Shown: positions 5,979 through 15,109, counted from the stretch's first letter. The stretch: DNA of 64,000 nt from UMGS1279 sp045536815 (GCA_045536815.1 JAZSOH010000017.1:1-64000); one strand, 5' to 3'. Notes: generated by a model from the sequence alone, not told the origin. Made by a program: numbers and translations.

Positions 5979-8270
5979 CTATTTATTTTTGTGCCTTGTA
6001 AAAAAATTCTCAAGCCTATCCTTAAACGGAACCTTTTCTTTAATTTTTTTGGTAACCATTTTAAGAAGTGCCGGAAGATGACTGAACTGCCCGGCAGAAT
6101 CGTCAACCATATACGTCCAGGTACCTGTAGCACCTATGAGTCCTTTTTCGGCCATATCAATTCCGTTTTCAGTAATCTCAGATTCTTGCATTTGTTTTAG
6201 CACGTCAAAACGTATATCGTTTTTCATTTCTTCAAACGCTGATATTGCGGTCCTATTAAATTCATCAAAAGGATTTTTACCCGCAACCACCGTTAAATGA
6301 ACACCGCTTTTGAAATCCTCCATTGCAGAAAGATAATTTGCAAAATGGTAATTGATATAGTAAAGCATAAGGCTTTTTTCGGCTAGCTCAATACCCTTTT
6401 TGCCCACCTTTTTCTCAAGCTCAATATAAAGGTCCTTATCCTCAGTTTTTAAAACATCCGGTGTTTTTTCACCTTTTAAAATTTTAAGACGATAATCTGC
6501 AATATACTGCCTTTGATATTCAATTATATATGAATATTTTTTAAGAGTATACCTAGCCTCTGCCTCGTTACCTTCGCAGGTTTGTTGAGCATTTCTTACA
6601 AGAGAAAATTTTTCGCTTAATGAAAGTTTTTTACCTTCTATTTGGTCTTCATCAAAAAAGGGTGAAATTGTTTCATCTTCAAGGCTAATAAAAAACTTTG
6701 TAACTCCTATATCGCCTTGTCTACCCGCTCGGCCTCTAAGCTGATTATCAATTCTTCGGCTTTTGTTAATTGCGGTACTTATTATATAAAGTCCGCCAAG
6801 CGACAAAACCTTATCTTTTTCCTCTTCGTTTTTGCCACCCAGTTTAATGTCAACGCCTCTACCCGCCATATTGGTTGAAACGGTTACGGCAAAAGGTCTT
6901 CCTGCTTCGGCAATAATTTCGGCCTCAAGTTCGTCATTTCTTGCATTTAAAACGTTATGCTTTATATTATTTTCTGTCAGCAGCTTCGAAAGAATTTCAG
7001 ATTCCCTAACACTTGAGGTGCCAACCAAAACAGGTTGTCCTTTTTTATTTGCCTTTAAAATCTCTGTAACTGCCGCTTTATTTCTTTCAGTATTTGTCTC
7101 AAAAACCTCGTCCTCAAGGTCGGTTCTTACTGATGGAATATGTGGCTCAATAACTACTGTGCGAAGACTGTACGTGCTTTCAAACTCACTTGAAGAAGTT
7201 GCCGCAGTACCCGTCATACCAGAAAGGGTTTTATACTGACTCATAAAGGCACCAATAGTCATTGTACAGTAAATTTTCGTGCTGAAATTATCGGTTATTC
7301 CCTCTTTCAGTTCAACAAAAATCTGTAAAGCACTGGGAAACTTTCTTCCGACAGAAACCCTACCGGTCGATTCATCAATAACGGCAATTTTTCCGTCTTT
7401 AACAATATAATCCTTATCCTTTTTTAACCTAAAAACTGCTTCTAAAGCGGTATTTATATTAGACAAATAGTCAAAATTTTCGTCGCTATATAAATCGTCA
7501 ATAAAAAGAGCCTGTTCAACCTTTTTAATCCCATCATCTGTAAGCCAAATTTGACCATCTTGTTCGCTTATTTCATAATCATCATCACAAAATGTATTTA
7601 CAATTTGAAGGATTTTTTGTTCCTCTTCTTTTTTCTCTTCCGATTTTCCTGCAAGAACTAGCGGTATACTTGCTTCATCAATTAAAATTGAGTCGGCTTC
7701 ATCTACTATTGCAACGTCGTATTTGCCGCCTGTTAGTTCTTCTTCACTTTTTGCGACAAAATCTCTTATACAGTCGTACCCCGCCTCACGCGCAGAAATA
7801 TATAAGACATCGCTTTTATACGCTGATATTCTTTCGCTTACCTCAGTTTTTTCGGTTATGAAATCAGACTCTATTCCAAAAAAGTCGAATATTTCTTTAT
7901 TATCCTTGCCGTCACGCATAGCGAGATAATCGTTAAATACAAGTATATGAGCCCTTCTACCCTTTTTGCTAAACAAAATTGCCGCCAAAACTGCCGATAA
8001 GGTTTTCCCCTCACCTGTGGGAAGCTCGGCTAAATGGCCGCTAAAGAGAGCATACGCGGTAACAATTTGACAGTCAAAAAGCCTAAGCCCTTTTAAACGA
8101 AAAATAGCTTCGGTAGCAAGGGCGAGTATCTCCTCATCTGCTTCAGAGGATTTCATTTTTTCTTTAATTTCATCATCGCTAAGCGCCGAAAAATCATATT
8201 CTCTTACCCTTAAAAGAGCATCTTCGCAATTTTTCTTTATAGAGCCAAGAGATTTATAAGATATTCCCAA
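5979..8270 (-). CDS. secA2: SecA2-like accessory Sec ATPase
   Basis: A 763-aa SecA-family motor that would push substrates through SecYEG. Walker A PTGEGKT is at 84-90 and the DEAD box at 190-193; the second motor domain has TNMAGRGVDIKLGG and QLRGRAGRQGD. It lacks the C-terminal zinc-binding CxC...HC tail of housekeeping SecA and is shorter, as accessory SecA2 proteins are. No SecY2, glycosylation genes or large serine-rich substrate is nearby. The start is a TTG six bases after GGAGGG. The C-terminus ends 15 bases before the DtxR-type gene, suggesting one transcript. A divergent primary SecA is less likely given the missing tail. Confidence 0.85.
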   Translation of the reverse strand: MGISYKSLGSIKKNCEDALLRVREYDFSALSDDEIKEKMKSSEADEEILALATEAIFRLKGLRLFDCQIVTAYALFSGHLAELPTGEGKTLSAVLAAILFSKKGRRAHILVFNDYLAMRDGKDNKEIFDFFGIESDFITEKTEVSERISAYKSDVLYISAREAGYDCIRDFVAKSEEELTGGKYDVAIVDEADSILIDEASIPLVLAGKSEEKKEEEQKILQIVNTFCDDDYEISEQDGQIWLTDDGIKKVEQALFIDDLYSDENFDYLSNINTALEAVFRLKKDKDYIVKDGKIAVIDESTGRVSVGRKFPSALQIFVELKEGITDNFSTKIYCTMTIGAFMSQYKTLSGMTGTAATSSSEFESTYSLRTVVIEPHIPSVRTDLEDEVFETNTERNKAAVTEILKANKKGQPVLVGTSSVRESEILSKLLTENNIKHNVLNARNDELEAEIIAEAGRPFAVTVSTNMAGRGVDIKLGGKNEEEKDKVLSLGGLYIISTAINKSRRIDNQLRGRAGRQGDIGVTKFFISLEDETISPFFDEDQIEGKKLSLSEKFSLVRNAQQTCEGNEAEARYTLKKYSYIIEYQRQYIADYRLKILKGEKTPDVLKTEDKDLYIELEKKVGKKGIELAEKSLMLYYINYHFANYLSAMEDFKSGVHLTVVAGKNPFDEFNRTAISAFEEMKNDIRFDVLKQMQESEITENGIDMAEKGLIGATGTWTYMVDDSAGQFSHLPALLKMVTKKIKEKVPFKDRLENFFTRHKNK

Positions 8271-8292
8271 AAAAAGCCCTCCAAATTAGTTC

Positions 8293-8321
8293 TTGCCTTT
8301 CCATATTTGTTATGCTAAAAT
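8293..8321 (+). promoter_or_regulatory. Promoter of phosphopantetheinyl transferase gene
   Basis: TTGCCT (8293-8298), 17 bp, TAAAAT (8316-8321), 20 bases before the start codon. Confidence 0.65.
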
Positions 8322-8340
8322 ATAAGAAAAGCGAGGAATA

Positions 8341-8970
8341 ATGTTTATGTATAATTTATTTTATTACAATATTGATAAAATGAGTGATGAACTGTACGAA
8401 ACCGAATTGGCAAAGCTTCCAAAAATCCGCCGCAATGAAATTCTTAAAAAGAAAGACATTCAGGATAGAAAGCTAAGCCTTGCCGGTGATATGCTTGTTA
8501 GAAAGTATATCAGTAGACTTTACGGCATCCCAAAAGACCAGCTAATTTTTGCAAACGGTGAACACGGAAAGCCATACGTTGTAAACGCACCCGCACATTT
8601 TAGCATTTCACACAGTCTAAAATATACGGTTGTTGCAATTAGCAACGAACCAATTGGAATTGACACCGAAATAATAAAAGAATTCCCCGCTATTGTTGCC
8701 CACAAGCTATTTAATGCCGACGAAAAGGCTTATATTTCGGGAAACACACCTTTTAGACGTAAAAGCCAAATGGAAAAAGCCTTTTTTGAAATTTGGACAG
8801 CCAAAGAAGCCTATTTAAAATATAAAGGCTTAGGGCTTTCGGGCGGAATTTCTTCCCTCTCTTTTAAGGGCGGCCCTTTTAAAATCACACCAACCGATAA
8901 AGAGATTAAGCTCACCTACGACTACGGCATACCCGGTGCGGTTACTGCCATAGTTACTGCGGCTAAGTGA
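8341..8970 (+). CDS. Sfp-type 4'-phosphopantetheinyl transferase
   Basis: A 209-aa enzyme that attaches the phosphopantetheine arm of CoA to a carrier-protein serine, activating acyl or peptidyl carrier proteins. The family motifs are present: FSISHS (87-92), IGIDTE with Mg ligands Asp108 and Glu110, and WTAKEAYLK (152-160) with Glu156. No NRPS or PKS genes are nearby, so it may serve the fatty-acid ACP. GAGG precedes the ATG; a second ATG two codons on is possible. Its last 8 bases overlap the end of convergent holB. Confidence 0.9.
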   Translation: MFMYNLFYYNIDKMSDELYETELAKLPKIRRNEILKKKDIQDRKLSLAGDMLVRKYISRLYGIPKDQLIFANGEHGKPYVVNAPAHFSISHSLKYTVVAISNEPIGIDTEIIKEFPAIVAHKLFNADEKAYISGNTPFRRKSQMEKAFFEIWTAKEAYLKYKGLGLSGGISSLSFKGGPFKITPTDKEIKLTYDYGIPGAVTAIVTAAK

Positions 8971-9880
8971 GTATATCTGCTATAATACAAAAAATAAGCG
9001 GAACCGAAGGATTAAGCGGTAACTCTGCCTCAATTTCTTTTAACTTTTCATATGCATTTAAAAGCTTTTTATAGGTGAAGGATGAATATTCCTTCACCGC
9101 TTTTTTTTGCATTTCTTTTGAAAGAACATTTTTTAGTTCTGAAATTAAAACAATAAGCGCATCTCTTTTTTTAACAAAGGGTTGAAGAGTTTCTAAAACC
9201 TTAAGCTTATTGCCCTCACTGGCATAAAGCATCACCTTATGCGCCGCCTGTTCGGGCAAATCATCATTTTCAGAAAAAATAGTTGCTTTACCTATATTGC
9301 CATCGGTTGCCGTCAAAAGCGCTGTAGCATCTTTTCCGCTATCAGAAATTAAGGCTTTTACCTTCTCTATACCCTCTCTTTCAATAGGCACAGGCGAAAG
9401 TGTAAATGTAACACACCTGGAACGTATAGTTTGAAGCAGTGAGGAAGCATTTTGACTAAGCAAAATAAAACAAACCTTTTGAGGCGGTTCTTCGAGCACC
9501 TGCAAAAGTGCATTTTGGCAATATGGTGTCATACTGTCGGCAGAATCTATTATAAAAACTCTACCGTCGCACATCATTGGAGATAAAAATGCCTCATTCT
9601 TAAGCTCTCTTATTTGGTCAACCGCATAGTTGACACCCTCAGGGGTTAAATGCATAAGGTCAGGATGAGACCCCACATCAACCAAATGGCAACTTTTACA
9701 GCTATCGCAGGGTGACTCTTCATCCTTACACAAAAAAGCTTTTGCCAAAAATTTCGCAAGCGTTTTTTTGCCCAGACCATTTTCGCCCTCAAGAATAATT
9801 GCATGAGGTATTTTTCTATTCTTAATCATAAGCGAAATATTTCGTTTTATTCTTTCATTACCAATAAGGGGGAAATTCAT
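8963..9880 (-). CDS. holB: DNA polymerase III delta' subunit
   Basis: The 305-aa product is the delta' clamp-loader subunit, which with DnaX and delta loads the sliding clamp. Walker A-like GENGLGKKT is at 32-40 and four cysteines of a zinc module at 51, 58, 61 and 64. The SRC motif (TIRSRC) of AAA+ clamp loaders is present. Length fits the Firmicute family. AGGGAG lies eight bases before the ATG. It is 38 bases downstream of trpS on the same strand. Sequence alone cannot exclude a DnaX paralogue, but its small size favours delta'. Confidence 0.9.
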   Translation of the reverse strand: MNFPLIGNERIKRNISLMIKNRKIPHAIILEGENGLGKKTLAKFLAKAFLCKDEESPCDSCKSCHLVDVGSHPDLMHLTPEGVNYAVDQIRELKNEAFLSPMMCDGRVFIIDSADSMTPYCQNALLQVLEEPPQKVCFILLSQNASSLLQTIRSRCVTFTLSPVPIEREGIEKVKALISDSGKDATALLTATDGNIGKATIFSENDDLPEQAAHKVMLYASEGNKLKVLETLQPFVKKRDALIVLISELKNVLSKEMQKKAVKEYSSFTYKKLLNAYEKLKEIEAELPLNPSVPLIFCIIADILT

Positions 9881-9918
9881 TCTTATAACTCCCTTTAAAA
9901 AATAAAAATAGAGGCCGA

Positions 9919-10920
9919 TTATCTTAAAAAGCCTATCTTTCTCATAACCTTAGAAACGGTTCTTCTGGCAATATAATCTGCCTTTTCGGCACCGCTAAAG
10001 TAAATGTCCTCTAACTGCTTTTTATCTGAAATATATTGCTCGTATTTTTCTCTAATCGGTCTAAGCTCTTCAACAACGGCCTGGCCAACCGTCATCTTAA
10101 AGTCGCCATAGCCTTTTCCTTCAAATTCATTTGTAATTTGCTCGGCAGTTTTTCCGGTAACGGCACTATAAATTCCAATAAGATTGTTGATACCTTCTTT
10201 ACCCTCACCTACGCAAATTTTATTGTCACTATCTGTAACTGCTCGTTTGAATTTTCTCATAATATCTTCAGGACTATCTAAAATTGCAACAAATGCATTA
10301 GGATTCTCGTCCGACTTGGACATTTTAGAGGTTGGGTCTTGAAGAGACATAACCCTAGCGCCAACCTTTGCAATATACGGCTCGGGAATAGTAAATACAT
10401 TTCCATAAATGTTATTAAAACGATTTGCTATATCCCTTGTAATTTCAAGGTGTTGTTTTTGGTCGGCACCTACAGGAACATAATCGGGATTATAAAGCAA
10501 AATATCTGCCGCCATAAGTGTAGGATATGCAAAAAGTCCTAAATTTACATTATCGGCGTGTTTTGCAGACTTATCCTTAAACTGTGTCATTCTTGAAAGC
10601 TCGCCGAACTGTGTATAACAGCTAAGAAGCCATGAAAGCTGTGAGTGGCCGGTAACGTCCGATTGCTTGAACAAAATAACATCCTCAGGGTTAATACCTA
10701 TTGCGAGTAACAAAGCACAGGTGCTTAAAATTTGCTTACGGAAAGCCGCAGGTTCCTGCCTTACGGTAATCGCGTGTAGGTCGGCAACAGCGTAAATACA
10801 TTCAAAATCTTCAGTCATATTTTTCCAGTTTTTAAGTGCACCCAAATAATTGCCAAGGGTTAGCATACCGCTTGGCTGAATTGCACTAAAAACTCTTTTC
10901 TTGCTTACTTGATTTTCCAT
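9919..10920 (-). CDS. trpS: Tryptophanyl-tRNA synthetase
   Basis: A 333-aa class I aminoacyl-tRNA synthetase charging tRNA-Trp. The HIGH-like motif is in PSGMLTLGNYLGA (16-28) and KMSKS at 199-203; length is typical. The start is the ATG at 10920, six bases after AGGAG. A longer frame would extend into a tandemly repeated element that looks like RNA, not protein. No T-box signature is visible upstream; instead two copies of a 159-bp unit ending in a T-arm-like hairpin occupy the leader, the second ending right at the ribosome site. holB follows closely. Confidence 0.95.
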   Translation of the reverse strand: MENQVSKKRVFSAIQPSGMLTLGNYLGALKNWKNMTEDFECIYAVADLHAITVRQEPAAFRKQILSTCALLLAIGINPEDVILFKQSDVTGHSQLSWLLSCYTQFGELSRMTQFKDKSAKHADNVNLGLFAYPTLMAADILLYNPDYVPVGADQKQHLEITRDIANRFNNIYGNVFTIPEPYIAKVGARVMSLQDPTSKMSKSDENPNAFVAILDSPEDIMRKFKRAVTDSDNKICVGEGKEGINNLIGIYSAVTGKTAEQITNEFEGKGYGDFKMTVGQAVVEELRPIREKYEQYISDKKQLEDIYFSGAEKADYIARRTVSKVMRKIGFLR

Positions 10921-10932
10921 AAAAAACACTCC

Positions 10933-11250
10933 TAGTGTGACAGGATTCGAACCCTGTCGTAGTTTCGCACGCCGCCTTTTTTTGTACGGTTTTGTGCTCA
11001 TTTTTGCAAGGCTAGCGCCTACGAATGATAACAAACCGAAAATCGCCGAAATTATGCCATTTTAGGCAGGTTCGGATTATTCGTGTTTGCTTAGTGTGAC
11101 AGGATTCGAACCCTGTCGTAGTTTCGCACGCCGCCTTTATTCGTACGGCTTTGTGCTCATTTTTGCAAGGCGACAGCCTATATGCGACAAAGAGCCAAAA
11201 GATACCTTAAAACCGCCCTTTTAGGCTGGTTCAAGTTTAATTGCTTTGGC
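10933..11250 (-). repeat. Tandem 159-bp element with T-arm-like hairpins
   Basis: Two direct copies (10933-11091 and 11092-11250) fill the gap between the aminotransferase stop codon and trpS. The first 88 bp match at about 82 positions; the rest is diverged but alignable. Read on the minus strand, each ends with GACAGG-GTTCGAAT-CCTGTC, like a tRNA T-arm. Further in, both copies can form AGGC-NNNN-GCCT with different loops and GCAC...GTGC. A CC(T)AAAA-type stem differs between copies yet stays paired (AAAAT/ATTTT versus AAAAG/CTTTT). This suggests a structured RNA, perhaps a trpS leader, but a tRNA-derived repeat is also possible. Confidence 0.6.
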
Positions 11251-12425
11251 TAAAGTAACTTACTTAGTATTTCTATACCCTTAAGTATTTGTTCGTCTGT
11301 CGGGGTTGAATAATTTATTCTAAACCAGTCGCTTTCCTTGGTTTCGTCTACCAAAAAAGCACTTCCCGGTACAACGGCCACCTTATTTTCTAAAGCCTTC
11401 ATACAAAAATCGTTCATATTTATACCCTTCGGCAACCTGCACCAAACAAAAAGTCCACCCGAAACATCGAAATAGTCAACACCCTTAGGCGCTAAAAACT
11501 TTTCTATAGCGCTAACACAAAGCTTTGCTTTTTTTCTATAAATTTCTCTTATCTTTTCAAGATGAGAAATATAGTCATACTCGGTTAAAAATTTATGGGT
11601 AACAATTTGCGCCCAAAGGTTTGTGTGCACGTCATCTGTTTGCTTGCAAACCGTCATTTTTGAAATAACCTCTTTATTAGCAAGAGCAAAACCAACCCTT
11701 ATGCCCGGTGCCAAAACCTTTGAATATGAGCCTGCATAAATTACTCTGCCATCAGTGTCGAGAGATTTTATTGATGGAACATCTTCCCCCTCAAACCGCA
11801 AAGCGCCATAAGGATTATCCTCTAAAATGATTATATCGTACTTTCTTGCTAAATTATAAAGCGCTTTTCTTTTTTCTAAAGACATTGTAACGCCGCTGGG
11901 ATTTTGAAAATTTGGTATAGTATAAATAAACCTGACATTTTTACTTTCTTTCAAGGCCTGTTCTAACAGAGAAATATTTATACCGTCTTTTTCTATAGGC
12001 ACACCCACCAATTTGAGCGAAAAAGAACGAAAGGCGTTCAATGAGCCTATAAAACTAGGCTCCTCACAAATTACAGTATCACCGCTATTTGCAAGTGCCT
12101 TAGCGGTAAGGTTAATCGACTGTTGCGCGCCCGAAGTTATTATGACTTCATCGTCAGCAAAAGCTAAACCCTCTTGCATTAGATTTTCCAAAATAAACTC
12201 TCTAAGCGGCTTGTAGCCTTCGGTGATTGAATATTGAAGCGCCTCATAAGGCATTTTTTCAAAAATTTCTTTTGATATTTTTTGTATCTGCTCTACAGGG
12301 AAAGATTCATTTGCCGGATTTCCCGCCGAAAAAGGTATAATTCCAGGCTGTGATGAAAGCTTTAAAATCTCCCTTATTGCAGAGGGTTTTAGCCCGTTTA
12401 TGTTATTTGAAAAAGTGTATTTCAC
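11250..12425 (-). CDS. PLP-dependent aminotransferase, MocR/2-aminoadipate type
   Basis: A 391-aa fold-type I aminotransferase. The PLP-binding Lys is probably Lys236 in SGSYSKVLAPGIRVG-like context (GSYSKVLAP), the pyridine-binding Asp is Asp203 (LEDNPYG), and NPSG is near 175. It matches the stand-alone aminotransferases related to 2-aminoadipate transaminase and to the C-terminal half of MocR regulators, without the GntR helix-turn-helix. The exact amino acid substrate cannot be read from sequence. It starts at a GTG with AAGG ten bases upstream and has its own promoter. The stop codon touches the repeated element before trpS. Confidence 0.88.
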   Translation of the reverse strand: MKYTFSNNINGLKPSAIREILKLSSQPGIIPFSAGNPANESFPVEQIQKISKEIFEKMPYEALQYSITEGYKPLREFILENLMQEGLAFADDEVIITSGAQQSINLTAKALANSGDTVICEEPSFIGSLNAFRSFSLKLVGVPIEKDGINISLLEQALKESKNVRFIYTIPNFQNPSGVTMSLEKRKALYNLARKYDIIILEDNPYGALRFEGEDVPSIKSLDTDGRVIYAGSYSKVLAPGIRVGFALANKEVISKMTVCKQTDDVHTNLWAQIVTHKFLTEYDYISHLEKIREIYRKKAKLCVSAIEKFLAPKGVDYFDVSGGLFVWCRLPKGINMNDFCMKALENKVAVVPGSAFLVDETKESDWFRINYSTPTDEQILKGIEILSKLL

Positions 12426-12469
12426 TATCCTACTACCTTCTTATTTTTTGAAAAGTTTACATTTAGTTT

Positions 12470-12498
12470 ATTGTATCATAAAAAAACTATTATCGCAA
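12470..12498 (-). promoter_or_regulatory. Promoter of aminotransferase gene
   Basis: Minus-strand TTGCGA (12493-12498), 17 bp, TACAAT (12470-12475). Confidence 0.65.
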
Positions 12499-12546
12499 GT
12501 AATTTTACCTTATTTAAGCTATTTTTTTATTACATAATAAAAATGA

Positions 12547-12575
12547 TTGAAAATTATAAGATTTTATTGTAAAAT
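12547..12575 (+). promoter_or_regulatory. Promoter of ymdB
   Basis: TTGAAA (12547-12552), 17 bp, TAAAAT (12570-12575), about 40 bases before the ATG. Confidence 0.7.
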
Positions 12576-12617
12576 AGAGAGGTGTATATTGAGTTTTAAT
12601 CTTAGAAAGGGATATTA

Positions 12618-13391
12618 ATGAAGATTTTTTGCATAGGTGACGTGTATGGGAAATACGGCACCGAAAAGGTACTAGAGTGCCTTCCAAAACTTAAAAAAGA
12701 ACACGCCATTGATTTAGTTATAGCAAATGGCGAAAATTCTGCCGAAGGCAATGGTGTTTTACCCTGTAGTGCTTCCCTTCTTTTTTCGGCAGGTATTGAT
12801 GTTATCACGGGTGGAAACCACACCCTTCGAAGAAAAGAAATTTATGACGAGCTTGAGGAAAACGACCGACTTCTTCGCCCCGCAAACCTTCCTTCATCTG
12901 TGCCTGGAAAAGGTATAACAATAGTTGATATGGGGCACACGCTTGTTGCAGTTATAAATATTCTAGGCGTGGTTTATATGGAAAATATGGCCTGTCCTTT
13001 TGAGACTGCAAATAAAATGATTATAGAGGCAAAAAAACTGGGTGCGAAGGTTATTTTAATAGATTTTCATGCCGAAGCCACTTCAGAAAAAAGGGCTCTT
13101 GGTTTTTATTTAGATGGCAAGGTTAGTGCGGTTTTTGGCACACATACTCACGTTCAGACAAATGACAATCAAATTTTACCCAACGGCACAGGATATGTAA
13201 CCGATATCGGTATGACAGGGGTTAAAAATTCAGTTTTAGGCGCCGATACCGAAACGGTAATTAAAAAAATGAAGGACAAATTACCTGTAAAATTTATTGG
13301 TGCCAAAGGCGAAAGTGAGCTTTGCGGGTGTATTTTTGATATAGATAACAAAACCGGTCTTACTAAAAGCACTAAACTTATTAAAATTTAA
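12618..13391 (+). CDS. ymdB: YmdB-type metallophosphodiesterase
   Basis: A 257-aa cytoplasmic calcineurin-like phosphodiesterase; Bacillus YmdB hydrolyses 2',3'-cyclic nucleotides and influences biofilm and motility decisions. The metal ligands are in place: Asp8 (GDVYG), Glu39-Asn40 (NGEN), Asn67-His68 (GGNHT), His151 (DFHAEATSEK), His176 and His178 (GTHTHVQT). AAAGGGA precedes the ATG. The usual Trp after GGNHT is replaced by Leu. It is followed by an independently promoted binding-protein gene. Confidence 0.92.
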   Translation: MKIFCIGDVYGKYGTEKVLECLPKLKKEHAIDLVIANGENSAEGNGVLPCSASLLFSAGIDVITGGNHTLRRKEIYDELEENDRLLRPANLPSSVPGKGITIVDMGHTLVAVINILGVVYMENMACPFETANKMIIEAKKLGAKVILIDFHAEATSEKRALGFYLDGKVSAVFGTHTHVQTNDNQILPNGTGYVTDIGMTGVKNSVLGADTETVIKKMKDKLPVKFIGAKGESELCGCIFDIDNKTGLTKSTKLIKI

Positions 13392-13407
13392 ACTTTGCAA
13401 TTTATTA

Positions 13408-13436
13408 TTGAATATTGGCTTGAAATATAGTATAAT
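13408..13436 (+). promoter_or_regulatory. Promoter of peptide-type binding lipoprotein gene
   Basis: TTGAAT (13408-13413), 17 bp, TATAAT (13431-13436), starting 16 bases after the ymdB stop codon. Confidence 0.7.
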
Positions 13437-13475
13437 AACTTGAAAGGCTATTTTTGTTTTTTAGGGGGTGCAAGG

Positions 13476-15092
13476 TTGAACTTAAAGAAATTCATTTCTA
13501 TTTTGCTTTGCATAACCACTTTGCTTATTATCGGTTGTAAAGAAAACGAGCAACCCTCTTCCCCGCAAAATGACGATACTGTATCGCAAACCGAAACTCA
13601 AACAGTCAGCGAACAAATTAATATGATTTACTCAAGTAAGGATACTCTTAATCCTTTCACTTGCGTTACATCACAAAATAAAGTCATAACAAAGCTTATG
13701 TTTGAATCACTTATTACACTAAAAAACGACTTTAAGCCTGAGAATAATTTAACACAAAATATCGAATATAATAATAAGGTTTGCAAAATTGAACTTATTT
13801 CTACCGCTTTTTCTGACGGAACTCCTCTAACGGCGACAGACGTAGTTTTTTCCTTTAATCTCGCCAAAAAGTCGGCGGCTTATTCTTCAAGTCTAAGTTA
13901 TGCCATTTCAGCAGAAGCAACGGGCACTCGTACGCTTACCATAACTCTTTCAAGGGACGACCCATATTTTGTAAATCTTCTCACATTTCCTATAATCAAA
14001 AATGGTTCTGACGAGCTTACCGACTCGGACAATAGGCTTTTGCCACCCATTGGTACAGGTAGATATGTTTTTGATACTGCCGAAAAAAGCCTAAAAGTAA
14101 ACGGCAAATATCATAAAAATATTCCTAATATTTTAACCATAACCCTTACGGACTGTCCCGATGACGAGGCGACAAACCAAGTTCTTTCTACGGGCGCGGT
14201 TGACATATATTACACCGATTTAGAAAATAATATCATACCAAAAATGAATGGCTCGGCAGTTGATGTGATTTTGCCACGCATTGTCTTTTTAGGCGTTAAT
14301 CCGAATAGCGCCCTTGTCAAAAACGTTTATTTCAGGCAGGCAATTTCGGCGGCACTTGATAGAGAAAATATCTGCACCTCTGCATATTTTTCTAAGGCCA
14401 CCTCGGCAAAAGGTCCTTTCCCAACGGTTTTGGAAGAAATTGCAAACTTACAAACAATAGAAGGAAAGCCTAATCTTGATACAGTAAATTCAAATGTTGA
14501 ACTTGCCGGTTTTAAAAGTAAAGATAAAAATGGTTTTTTCCTACTAAAAAATAATGAACCTATAACTCTTACGCTTTTGGTTTCGAAAGATAATTCCTTA
14601 AGGCTTTCAGCTGCAACCATTATAAAAAAGAACTTAGAAAGCGCAGGTTTTAAAGTTAGACTTGTTTCTGTTAGTAATAAGGCTTATAAATCTGAGCTTT
14701 CATCAGGTGCATACGATATTTACCTGGGCGAAATAAATATGCACAACAATCTTGATTTAGGCGCTTTGGTGAGTTTAAATTCGGCAAAGCTTTTACTTAA
14801 TAAAAAAAGCGCTAGTATCACAAATAATAAAGACGAAAACCCTTCGTCAAAGGCTTCTTCAAGTGCCACTTCGTCAAGTGAGTCGGCACAAAGCCTAACC
14901 ACAACTGATATATATAAAGGTTTTTATAGCGGCAAATATACTGTCGAAGACCTTACTTCTGCTTTTATTGCAGAACTCCCTGTTATCCCCGTTTGTTATA
15001 GAAACGGTCTTGCTATTTACAGTGAAAAGCTCGGCGCAGGCCTAAGGCCAACTATTTCCGACCTTTTTTACGATACTGAAAATCTAAAATAA
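13476..15092 (+). CDS. Family 5 extracellular solute-binding lipoprotein
   Basis: A 538-aa lipoprotein of the OppA/DppA cluster, which binds peptides, nickel or other solutes for ABC import. The signal peptide ends with lipobox LIIGC (Cys21). The SBP_bac_5 pattern is visible (NPF start, FSDGTPLTATDVVFSF, RQAISAALDRENI). The start is a TTG seven bases after GGGGG. No permease or ATPase gene adjoins it: the next gene is yloU. A Ser/Asn/Lys-rich, low-complexity stretch sits near residues 445-480, where the fold normally has ordered structure. It may work with permeases elsewhere or as a sensor. Confidence 0.85.
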   Translation: MNLKKFISILLCITTLLIIGCKENEQPSSPQNDDTVSQTETQTVSEQINMIYSSKDTLNPFTCVTSQNKVITKLMFESLITLKNDFKPENNLTQNIEYNNKVCKIELISTAFSDGTPLTATDVVFSFNLAKKSAAYSSSLSYAISAEATGTRTLTITLSRDDPYFVNLLTFPIIKNGSDELTDSDNRLLPPIGTGRYVFDTAEKSLKVNGKYHKNIPNILTITLTDCPDDEATNQVLSTGAVDIYYTDLENNIIPKMNGSAVDVILPRIVFLGVNPNSALVKNVYFRQAISAALDRENICTSAYFSKATSAKGPFPTVLEEIANLQTIEGKPNLDTVNSNVELAGFKSKDKNGFFLLKNNEPITLTLLVSKDNSLRLSAATIIKKNLESAGFKVRLVSVSNKAYKSELSSGAYDIYLGEINMHNNLDLGALVSLNSAKLLLNKKSASITNNKDENPSSKASSSATSSSESAQSLTTTDIYKGFYSGKYTVEDLTSAFIAELPVIPVCYRNGLAIYSEKLGAGLRPTISDLFYDTENLK

Positions 15093-15109
15093 TAATTGGA
15101 GGATATATT

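Noticed and set aside
10921..11034. N-terminal extension of TrpS
   Set aside because: The frame stays open upstream of the ATG at 10920, but it runs into a repeated RNA-like element, and a good ribosome site fits only the internal ATG.
10921..11249. T-box riboswitch or tmRNA in the trpS leader
   Set aside because: No T-box core such as GGTGGNACCGCG and no specifier-stem layout is visible. There is no tmRNA tag-peptide frame ending in ALAA, and the T-arm-like part has no matching acceptor stem or CCA.
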